A DNA stretch of 64,000 bases from Limonium bicolor (taxonomy: Eukaryota; Streptophyta; Magnoliopsida; Caryophyllales; Plumbaginaceae). The position numbers and the translations under genes are program-made. Within the stretch, counting starts at the first letter, position 1. Each line of letters opens with the position of its first letter. Under the pieces are notes generated by a model. It had not been told where the DNA came from, made no database searches, and was given only the letters and a program-made list of their open reading frames with translations. Of the stretch, positions 1 to 9,959 are shown piece by piece. The DNA is taken from positions 484,755,594 to 484,819,593 of the forward strand of contig CM041777.1 of the NCBI GenBank assembly GCA_023374045.1, read 5' to 3'.

Positions 1-2343
1 AAACAATGCGTTTCACCCACGTGCCTAACAAGGCCAATCCAAACTTAATTACACAAACAATTACAATATCGGTCTGATGGGTCTTTACCGAGTACACTAT
101 AAACGATACTTCCATTACCTAAACAATTCTCAAACCACATACAACCTTCAACTTCAATATATACAAATACAACCTCCATTCATTACTATACCGAGTTCCT
201 ACGATCATCAAGTTGCCGGTAACAATACGGCTTACAATTCAACATTTCAAATAATTACAACCTTCACTATTCCCTACCCATGCTTACATAGCAACCCCGT
301 CCTACTCTCGAACGGTGATTGGCTTCATTGTACCTGGAAAAAAAACGATGCCCCTAGGGGCTCAGCAAAATTGCTGCATATGACTTCCGCATACCCCGCG
401 TACTAGCGAGGGTACGCCGACTATTTGGTCGAGAGCATGCGGTTCATTTTAATTCAAACAGCATGCAATACAACAATACATTATATAGTATGCCAACACA
501 ATCAAAGTTCAAGGAAGAACACAAGCACTGACACACACATCAAGAGGTTAGTTTAATTTGTTCTTTACTTAGGCTTGAGGGTTATACCTCACTATGCCTC
601 AATTCATTCAACATTGTCGCCCACTCACTTGGGTTACACTTACTCAAATTATCTTACTCTCAATCTCAACTCAATACTCAATTCTCTCAATACTCAAGAC
701 TCACATGCTCAATTCTCAATACTCAATACTCAAGTTCTCAATCCATACTCAATACTCAAAGGTATATGTTAAGTCATTCTCATGACCTCCGGGCAGGGTC
801 ATACACAAGACCCACCACCGGGATTTCAAATACAAAAGGGGCTATGTATTTAGCTCCTCAAGTCCACCAATGTCCAGTTCTCTACCGGACTACTCAAATT
901 CCCAAAACTCCACTCTCGGAGTCAATTCACAATCTCAAGGATTAGCCTAGAAGTATCTCTCTCGATAACATCTAATGGATTAGGGAATTCTCAATGTCTA
1001 GTATTCTAAGGTTTAAGGTTTTACCCAACTTATCGAATACTCTCATGTTCGTGACATTGTTTATTTTAGTCGGTTCCTCTCATTGGGGTTCGACTATATT
1101 TCGAAGGGGTTTGGTGATCCCTTACCATTCTTTACTTTACTCAAGGTTCATTGTTTGAACAATTATCAAGTCCTTTAGCAGAGGTTACTCATACACTTCC
1201 ACTATTAATTATTGTGTGGATTAATTCTATTTGGTTCTCTAACCGTTGTCGGGAGGTAACTACTCCCGTATACTTCCTCACGTTCTGGTGAGTTCATGGA
1301 TTTATGTTACCGTGTAATGGTTCGATAGTTGTAGTGTGTTTCCACCTTTTTATTAGTTCACAATTTGACTCTTTCTACGAGTCTCTACTCAAACAAGACT
1401 CAACTATGAGTCACACTACCATACACAATCAACATTCAAACAATTCATTCAAACTCACATTTCATGAATTATACAAACTTCAGTGCAAATTATAAACCAA
1501 CCAGCAACAATATAATACAGGCACCAACAATTGCAAACAATCCGATTCGTGCATTTATCTTGTTAGGTGATCACACAATCAAACAAGCACACAAATCGGG
1601 GTAACCAAGTTAGGATACAGAGCATGAGGAAATCATACCTTTCACCGGGGTTAACTTTACCGAGTGTTCTCACGTTCCTTGGTTCACACTTGTTCCTCGT
1701 GTCTTACTCTTGAACCACTAATTACATGTCAAATGGTTCAATTAATATTAAGGCGTTACAGTAGGTACATAATTGATACTCCCGTACTTACCCCGTTATC
1801 CCTTTATTTCAGTTTAACTTAGTGTACTTAAACTCACAACTTTTCCAATCACTCCTCAATCTTGTTTGCACTTCTTAGGACCTTTAAAGGTCACTAAACA
1901 ACTCCTAAAACCAATACCATTCAAACCCCCATCATTTAAACCCTTAAAAACACTTTTTATGCATTTCTGGGGGTGGTCCGAGACTTGGTCCGGACCCAAA
2001 GTCCCTGACCAATCATTCTGTGTACTCTCGGCCTAAAATACTACCATGGTCCGGGACTTGGTCCTGGACTAAGGTCCCGGACCAAAACTGATTTTCCCTC
2101 GGCTTGATTTTGAATGCGGTCCGGGACTTGGTACATATCCTAAGTCCCGGACCCTACTAAAAACTGTATTAAGGTGATTTTTCACCCCCTAATCAACCCT
2201 TAAACCACCCTTAAACTTTCCATAATCTTTCCACAAGTTTTCTACATAATTAATCACCCAAAAACATGCTCTAAACCACTCCAAATCCTCGGTTAACTGG
2301 AATTAACCACCCACAAGCTTAACCAAGGCTTACCTACCTATCA
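1..2343 (-). mobile_element. LTR copy Z (partial; long-LTR gypsy-type family, minus orientation)
   Basis: The sequence matches, in inverted orientation, the LTR end at 2640-3079. Shared blocks include CACCCACGTG near position 15, the words CGGTCTGATGG, CCCCGTCCTACTCTCGAAC and ACCTG, and a CAGCA..TGCTG hairpin at about 391-405. By comparison with copy A, the LTR end (TGTAACACC on the plus strand) should lie about 110 bases left of the window. The right boundary is not sharp: the sequence character changes near 2340, before the usual GGGGTATTTCA end is reached, so the copy looks truncated there. It has no coding capacity; the short open frames are chance. It carries a three-unit hairpin array at 1975-2153. 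Confidence 0.6.
1975..2153. repeat. Three-unit hairpin tandem array in LTR Z (about 72-bp period)
   Basis: Three 36-nt inverted repeats start at 1975, 2048 and 2118, so the spacings are 73 and 70. Unit 3 has perfect 12-nt arms GGTCCGGGACTT / AAGTCCCGGACC around a 12-nt loop. Unit 2 has 10-nt arms GGTCCGGGAC / GTCCCGGACC. Unit 1 has two arm mismatches. The 35-37-nt spacers are AT-richer and resemble those of the array at 28045-28367. Confidence 0.8.
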
Positions 2344-3079
2344 CTATTGGAGTTAGGGGGAAATTATGTATGTGTGTACGGTCCTATATGAGGCCGCCAC
2401 TCAAGTAAAGAAAATGTATGTTGTTGTGCTGGGCTTATATCACCCCGGCACTCCCTAAATGAAGTTCATGTACTCTAAGAAGAGTGAAAAATTAAGTTGT
2501 GTATGTTATAAAGTAAAGTGTGTGTTTGTTGTGTGTGCAACCTTGTGTTGTGCCTATTAATGGATGTTTGCTTATAAGCATGATATGTGTGAGTTGTGCA
2601 TGTTTGAAATAAATCAACCGCATGCTAAGATGACAAATAGTTGTGCGTGGCCCGGTAGCATGTGGGCTGCGGGATTACCATACCAGCAAAGGTGCTGACC
2701 CCCTTTGGGGGCTCCCATACTTTTCAGGTACAAGGAACTGGAAGCTGTTCGAGAGTAGGACGGGGTAGTTGTTTGTATGTGGTAGTCATGAGAATTGTGG
2801 ATATGTTATAGGTGTAGTAAGACCGAAATTGTATCGGCGCTAGTTGGTAATTACTCGGTACAGTTGTAATGTAAGTGATAATGAATGTTGGACATGGAAC
2901 GGGATTAATGTGTAGTTCGGGAGTTTAGTCCATCAGACCGGTACGATGTATGTATGTTAGCCTTGTTAGCCACGTGGGTGGCTAACGGCGTGTAACACCA
3001 AAGAGTTGAGTTATGATGTGAGTCGTGATTTCCGCTGCAAAGAGTTGTTAAGTGTGTTATTTGTAGTTGGGGTGTTACA
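2344..3079 (+). mobile_element. LTR copy A, 3' part (plus orientation)
   Basis: The segment ends GGGGTGTTACA at 3079 and is followed after five bases by an initiator-tRNA-Met primer-binding site, so this is the 3' end of a 5' LTR read on the plus strand. Its last 390 bases hold the same modules as the other LTRs: a CACGTG-containing palindrome near 2970, the GGTGCTGACC hairpin near 2690-2700 and GGGGGCTCCC beside it. The 5' start (expected TGAAATACCCC) is missing, so the copy is truncated or its junction with Z is rearranged; the start given is approximate. Confidence 0.6.
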
Positions 3080-3084
3080 AAAAG

Positions 3085-3096
3085 TGGTATCAGAGC
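3085..3096 (+). other. Primer-binding site (initiator tRNA-Met type)
   Basis: TGGTATCAGAGC is the standard plant retrotransposon primer-binding site complementary to the 3' end of initiator tRNA-Met. It lies five bases after the LTR end. Most of it forms one arm of a perfect 10-bp inverted repeat: ATCAGAGCGA at 3089-3098, a 4-nt loop, then TCGCTCTGAT at 3103-3112. Confidence 0.85.
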
Positions 3097-6000
3097 GAAG
3101 TATCGCTCTGATGACTGAAATACCGAGCTTAGGAAGTACCGAGTTAAGAGTTTAGTACTTGGGTTAAGGGTTGAGTGATAGCGTGAGAAGTACGCTAGTT
3201 AGGGAATACCAGTGTGTACTGGATACCTACAGTATCCATCCCGCCCTCCACAAACCCTATTTTATAACTTGGAAAAAGAACGCCAGAGAGATGAAAGTCC
3301 TCTCTTACTCGGGAATACCCGCTCTGGCTGTTACTGTATCCTTATAAGTACGGAGAACCCGTCACACGGTAGATCCCGAAAGGTGTGAATCCCGAAGACG
3401 GTCTCCATTTTAACAGTATTAACTGCTCTTGTTAGCGAAAAGTGAAGAATCTTATGCAAAGAGAATGGAATTTCCAGCACCCTGGGTCGACATGCGGAGC
3501 AGTCGAGGACAACCAGCTTGCAACACAAGCGTGCAACAGGCAAGGAGCGAGGTAATGAAACCCGAGACGAATGTCTACGGGACTACAAGTTGACTAATAC
3601 GCCGACGGTATAGCAACCGATCAGAACTACAACGTAGTACGAGGAGGATACAATGCCAAGTAAAGGGGTCTCCCAGAGTGGGGAACACCCTAGTTAATGG
3701 TTGTCATGTGAGGACAGTGAGAAGTGTCCAGAGGATTTATTGTTAAGACAAGATCAAGTAAGGGCCAGCAAGGCCACTGATGTCGGTGCGGATGAAAGCA
3801 ATACCGCAACCAGAGTGTATTGAACCGATAACCGGATTGCATGGCGCACTTGCCAGGCAAGTGCTGCTACAACAAGGTTGTGTGGGAGATTTTTAGCAAC
3901 TACAAAGTACTCAGTAAAGCACCATGAAGTAAGTGGGATTATCATAACGTGGAAGGGCTTAATAGCCTGACCACTGTACTTGGAAATATACCAGTCAGTA
4001 AGAAGCTAGACTTGGTTAAGGCAAGGAAACGTTGTAAAACCACGAAAATTTTTCTTTCAACCTAAATTATTTTCAAACTCTTTATCAAAACCAAAATTTT
4101 CTTTCAAACCCATTTTATTCAATTCTTCTTTTCTTCAAACCAAACCAGAAGACCTACGCGGGCCTCAGTGCCACGTGGTAGGTAAGTTTACCCAGTTACT
4201 TTTAAACAACCGGATGGAAACCGGTAAACCCAAGGGTAACAACCCGAGGGAATGGAGTGAGTCCATAATAATACAACAGTGGATACACTTCCCTTGATTA
4301 AGTTCGGGAAGCATGGAATGCATATTATCATAGGATAATATAAGAGGAGTGACAACAGAATACTTCACCTAGGCGTGTGACAGACACTACGAGTGTACCA
4401 ACTGAAATGTGGGACGACCGCACTCCGATAGGAGCTTGTGGGCCTGACAAACCTTTTTATGGGGTAGTCGGGTAAGTAGCAATGTATCAGTAGGATACCC
4501 CACGTATGTATACGAGTGGAGTCTGGAACACGGGAAGTAGTCGACTCCATACTACGGTCCAAAGTGGAAGTCAGGCAAGAGCAAAGGATTACCATCGAAT
4601 GGTTGAAGTAAAAGGACCCAATTAAGTTAAGGAAGACTAAAGGAATTAGTAAGTTTATTTTAAGGAAATGTTAAAGGTGAACAAGTGCGAAGTGCACTGA
4701 CTAGTAAGTAAAGACATAGCATATGTCTCAAGGATCTGGAAGGATGAACATAATAGCTGAAGTAAGTACCCAGCCTACTATGGTGGGCAGATGCCTACTA
4801 TGGATACATCGATGTGCAATAAACGGGATGACTCCCGAGATGATCACTAGAGATACCAATCTCACTAAAGAGGATATTAACCCAGCAAAGAACGCAGGGC
4901 GAAGTATAAATTAAACATACCAATAAGTGCAAGCCAGATATAATGGCATAACCTAGAACACCCAGGAACTATCCTTAAAAGGGTTTGGATCAACAATGGT
5001 TGAATGAAATAACATGATTGAAACGCAAGGGTTGAAACTAACACCCAGTTTAAGCACAAGTCGTCAAGGAAGTCTGACATCCTTGAAGGGGCATACCATG
5101 AAAGGAACAACAACCTTGTCATAGAGCTCAATGCCACCCATAAGCCATGTAATATTATACGGAGAGGTAAAAGTGTGTGGATAGCCTACAATGAGCAGAG
5201 CTCGAGGCCATAGGGCTTATAAGCCACAAGTAAAATGTGTTAAGGAAATTTTATTGATAAAGTTTATGTTATATATAAGTAAGTAAAGCGGATAACGAAC
5301 CACTGCTTTAAGAGTGGGGAACCTCGTGATATGTGAGACCGCACAACAGCGGTAGTTATGTGAACTAGGTTCAGGAAATGTGTTAGGAGTTGACCATTTT
5401 GTTATTACCCAAGAATGATGTGAGTAGGAATAAATCGAAAAGAGGTGTTTGTACCAGTTGTGGAGACCGCAAGAGTAATAAGTCTAATAGCAACCACCAT
5501 AGGTGTGTGATGCTAAATGTGTAATGAACAATGCTCAAAGAGCATAAAGACTCAAAAACAATAGCGTGTTCAGCAGTCGGCCAACTAAGTGGTGAAACAC
5601 AGTGCAATGGCAGAAGCTAATATAATAGCGGATGCCGGGTAAGTTAATGTTATACAATAAGTAACCGCACGGTGCGCAGCAAGCGACCGTTGCATAAGTA
5701 TTGTTAAATAATAATGTGGCAAATAAGACCAGTTATGAGTGAAACTCAATGGACATACAAGTAAGTAATAATAACAGACTGGGCAATAAGCCAGTAGTTG
5801 AGACTATGTGATAAGGAAAACAGTGCGAATTCCTATCGCTACCGCATAAGAGACTTACTGTCAAGAGTTTACGCCTCTGCACTCTGTATGACTGAGTGTT
5901 TTGGTATTGCGCTTGCACGGTAATGATCAAGTGAGATAGCTAGGAAGTATGAAAATGTTAAATGTGATAGAAGAACAGGACTTATGATGTGATAAAACCG

Positions 6001-7213
6001 ATGCATAAGATAAGCACGGTAGTACCAATCAAAGGGTACTTGGTTGACATAAGTGGCTACAGTAGCACGATTGTTGAATATCGGTATGGAACATACCTCA
6101 AGTGTTGGAAATAACCGACAGAGTACTACACAAAAGGTAGTAGCTCAAACTTAACCGACAGTAAGTCGGAAGAAACCAAGGAAATCATTGTAGAATACAA
6201 TAGATTATCGTGGAAATGAATAGAAAGTTTGTAACTCACCGAATTCGCTCACGGTAAGAAATACCACACGTCGGTTGAGAAACCGTTATTACCAAGATAA
6301 AGGTGATAATCGGGGATGCATAATACAGTAAGGATAATGTATGGAGCAAACTAAGCTCTAAATTATCAAGAGTTGCGCAGCAGAAACTGGTGAACCAGTG
6401 AGTCAAACGATGAATGTGAATAGTGAACATGAGTGAATGGCAAACTAATGATGCCTAAAAGCCTCACAGGCCAGAATCGAAACCAGTTAAGAGTCAAAGT
6501 AAACTCTAGGAGAATTCTTGGTTAGGGACTAACCGCCAATATGGCTAAGATCCTCAAACCAGAACACATTGTGTAATAAACCGCGTGGCGATAAACACTT
6601 CACGACGGTAGAATGTTCTAAACCAGTGATTAACTGATTGATTACGTGGGCGTAATCCCTTTAAGGGGGGTAGAGCGCAGAACCACTTAGTGTCTTTTAC
6701 CGTACAAGTGTACGTGAACTATGATGTGCATAGCACAAAATGATTTGTTTTGATGATTGGTGCGCGTGTTACATAAACATACGCATTCATTCATGGTTAA
6801 TTGTGGTAATTGCGCACAGAAGATGCGAATACCATTGTGATAAGTGTGTTGTTGTGTTAAAGGATGTGTGTGAAAGTATATGTATAAGGGAGTAGAAAAA
6901 CTCCCGGGGAACTAAAACCCCAACAATATATGTTCATATGATACATTATATTTTCAAAAAAAAATACATATAGATATATGTATATATATATTGGTTGCGA
7001 TTTATAAGAAGTATGAAACCGACATAGAACCTAGTGAGAATTAAACTCCTAGGTAACTTGATTTAAAGTAAATCTGGAAGATGATTGATAGACAGAGTTC
7101 TATCCCTTGGAGATGTAATGATTACGACTAGAAGGATTAAAGATAGAAAATGGTACATGTTTGAAATAGCTGTTGTTTGAAAATGAAGTGGGAGGTGGAA
7201 CTTGATTATCATG
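3097..7213 (+). mobile_element. Non-coding internal domain of element A (LARD-like)
   Basis: Downstream of the primer-binding site are 4.1 kb in which I recognise no gag, protease, RT, RNase H or integrase motif on either strand. The open frames are short, mostly antisense and unrelated to each other. A polypurine-like stretch, TTTAAGGGGGGTAGAGC, at about 6659-6675 is shared with the internal domain of element C (minus strand, about 24460-24476). The domain ends where LTR B begins, without a recognisable 3' LTR of its own. The design (long LTRs, several-kb non-coding interior, intact primer-binding site) fits a large retrotransposon derivative mobilised in trans; heavy decay of an autonomous element is the alternative. 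Confidence 0.5.
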
Positions 7214-7984
7214 TGTAACACCCCGAATCACGACCAACAATAATACGACGCGTCTAAGTTAGCGGGAGAAGTCTACGCGGTTTCGAACTCTATTCGGGTG
7301 CTACAGACGCCAACCACCCACGTGGTTGACAGTCCTCATTACCAACTCCAAGTTACGGTCTGTATGACTGGAAGTCCAACTTAACGAAATCCAAATACAA
7401 TATAAAGTACAACTCAAGTACCGAGCATCTACAGTTTAGTTAACAACTTAAACAACATAACTCATACATAAGAAAGCATACTACTAAAAGTCTTGCCATG
7501 TGGACTACCCCTATGATAGTCACCCTTGCCTACTCTCCGTTATCGTCTGGCACAAGACCTGAAAAAAATTGGGTGTAAAGGACTCAGCAAACTACGCTGA
7601 GTATGAACGTGTGAAGCCCGCATGTTACCGGGCCACACGACTAATTGGTCGAATATTATTAAGTCCATTTTACATGCTATGATAAAGCAGTAAAGCACAC
7701 ATCAGTACATCATGATATCATGCACACTCATCGGTAGCATAGCAATATCAGCAAGCAACCAAGCACATCTTGCAAGTAGCGCAGCAATATCAATAAGCAA
7801 CCAAGCCCAACTTGCCAGTAGCATAACAATGTCAAACACGCAGTCCAGCATAATAAGCTACTAGTGTAGCAAAACAGTCAAGTAATTATAGGACGTGTGC
7901 GTAGGTACATTATACCGTCAATCCTCGCTATGGGATCATTCAAGAGATTGCGTATTGTTATCTTGTTCTCATTACATATGTTTT

Positions 7985-8215
7985 CCTTTCTTCTCTTGCA
8001 CCGAGTCCGGGGGATGTAGGTTAGATCCCGAGACTTTATAATATAGGTGCTATTCATTCCTTGTTACTTAAATGATCACATTTGTGAATTTCTTATTTGC
8101 TTGGTTTCGTTACACATGTTTTCCCTATTCTCGGCCACCGAGTCAAGGGATATAGATTAGATCCCGAGACTTCATTATGTAGGTGCTAATCGTTCCTTGT
8201 TTCTTTAAGGATTAT
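7985..8215. repeat. Direct duplication of about 100 bp in LTR B
   Basis: Two similar segments, about 7985-8070 and 8108-8208, share GTTAGATCCCGAGACTT-like and TAGGTGCTA..TTCCTTGTT words, offset about 130 bp. They directly precede the 54-bp array. Confidence 0.6.
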
Positions 8216-8308
8216 TTGTGAATTCTTTTATTACCCCCATTTGGAGAACGTCTTCTTCATAGCTATCCTCCATTCCCGGATAGCTCTTTCTCTCTCTGTT
8301 GTTTTTAA

Positions 8309-9113
8309 ATGTTACTAGCCATTGCCCCGGATACCAAGGGTCCGTCTCCCTATTCCTTTTCCATGTTACTAGCCTCTGCTCCGGATTCAAAGGGTCCGTC
8401 TCCCTACTCCTTCTCAATGTTAATAGCCTCTACTCCGGATTCTAAGGGTCTGTCTCCCTATTCCTTCTCAATGTTACTAGCCTCTGCTCCGGATTCTAAG
8501 GGTCCGTCTCCCTATTCCTTCTCAATGTTACTAGCCTCTGCTCCGGATTCTAAGGGTCCGTCTCCCTATCCTTCTCAATGTTACTAGCCTCTGCTCCGGA
8601 TTCTAAGGGTCCGTCTCCCTATTCCTTCTCAATGTTACTAGCCTCTGCTCCGGATTCTAAGGGTCCGTCTCCCTACTCCTTCTCAATGTTACTAGCCTCT
8701 GCTCCGGATTCTAAGGTCCGTCTCCCTACTCCTTCTCAATGTTACTAGCCTCTGCTCCGGATTCTAAGGGTCCGTCTCCCTATTCCTTCTCAATGTTACT
8801 AGCCTCTGCTCCGGATTCTAAGGGTCCGTCTCCCTACTCCTTCTCAATGTTATAGCCTCTGCTCCGATTCTAAGGGTCGTCTCCCTATTCCTTCTCAATG
8901 TTACTAGCCTCTGCTCCGGATTCTAAGGGTCCGTCTCCCTATTCCTTCTCAATGTTACTAGCCTCTGCTCCGGATTCTAAGGGTCTGTCTCCCTATTCCT
9001 TCTCAATGTTACTAGCCTCTGCTCCGGATTCTAAGGGTCCGTCTCCCTATTCCTTCTCAATGTTATGGTCTTTACCCCGGATACAAAGGGTCCGTCTCCC
9101 TATTCAATCACAA
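8309..9113. repeat. 54-bp minisatellite, about 15 copies, in LTR B
   Basis: The unit begins ATGTTACTAGCC and contains CTCCGGATTCTAAGG and GTCCGTCTCCC. Copies start at 8309, 8363, 8417, 8471, 8525 and so on to 9060. Because 54 is a multiple of three the array reads open for long runs on the plus strand as an 18-residue repeat, but single-base deletions in several units (for example near 8578, 8715 and 8850) break the frame. I read it as a non-coding minisatellite. The most similar copies are in the middle and the outermost are the most diverged, the usual pattern of unequal exchange. Confidence 0.9.
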
Positions 9114-9137
9114 TGTATTGGCTTATCATTATCTTTG

Positions 9138-9340
9138 ATAACTCGACACCATAGTGGGTGTCTTTAGAGGTCCTCTATAGTTAAGAGGGGTTTTCCCTTT
9201 TTATAGTTCTTTTGGTTTGTCTACGTGGTTCGTCATGTCTCACCAAAGGAGACTTGCTCTTCATTATCATTAAAGCATAGACACCATAGTGGGTGTCATG
9301 GTAGTCCTCAATGGTTTAGAGAGGAGTTCCCCTTATAGCG
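9138..9340. repeat. Direct duplication of about 67 bp in LTR B
   Basis: GACACCATAGTGGGTGTC occurs near 9147 and again near 9280, each followed by a GGTCCTC or AGTCCTC..TAGAG..GGAGTTCCC-like stretch. The offset is about 133 bp, close to that of the duplication on the other side of the minisatellite. Confidence 0.6.
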
Positions 9341-9959
9341 TTTTCTTTGTTTTCATAATTCGTAGTAGTTCTCGTATAGTTTTCCCTTTATGTAGTTTCT
9401 TTGTTTACATAGTTCGCTGTGTTTCATCTCAAGTTCCATAACGCGAAAGGGACTAAACTACTGTGTGCGCGCAATGATATATTCAACAATGATATAGCAA
9501 TCATACAACATGATAAACAAGCAATCCAATTTCATGCTTTGATCTTATGTCATTTTCACACAAAGCACACAGCACACAAAGCAAACAAGCCGTGTAACAC
9601 GGCAACATACGAACCACACATGTCCATACCTGGGTCAGAAGTAAATATCGTCTCACGCACGGGTTCCCGGTTGGCGTTCGTTACGACCCTAACATTGATT
9701 AAAAATAACGTGTCAGTTCATGATTTCATGTGACGACACTTTTCTAGTTTATCTCATTTATGCCGGGTGTTATTCCCTAGGTGAATTTTTGATTGTTCAA
9801 CTTATATTAGCCCTTAGAAATCTTCCAAGTAAAAACCTTAGGCTTTATCTCACTCCTAGGACATTTACATCGTCAATTCACACGTTAATTGAGTCCACCC
9901 TCTAGCTAACGTATTAAGGTATTCTGAGCACTAACATGTAACAAGCTTATGTACGGTGG

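Noticed and set aside
3097..6930. Impression that the interior of element A is tiled with short hairpins
   Set aside because: I listed about 30 stems of 5 bp or more and about 12 of 6 bp or more. For loops of 0-10, random sequence of this length should give about 41 and 10, so overall density is not unusual. Only the longest ones (10 bp at 3089-3112, 9 bp at 3846-3864, 8 bp at 4322-4341) exceed expectation (about 0.65 for 8 bp or more).
8309..8587. 92-codon frame with an 18-residue repeat (MLLASAPDSKGPSPYSFS)
   Set aside because: Results from a 54-bp minisatellite; indels in other units break the frame and no promoter or start context supports a protein.
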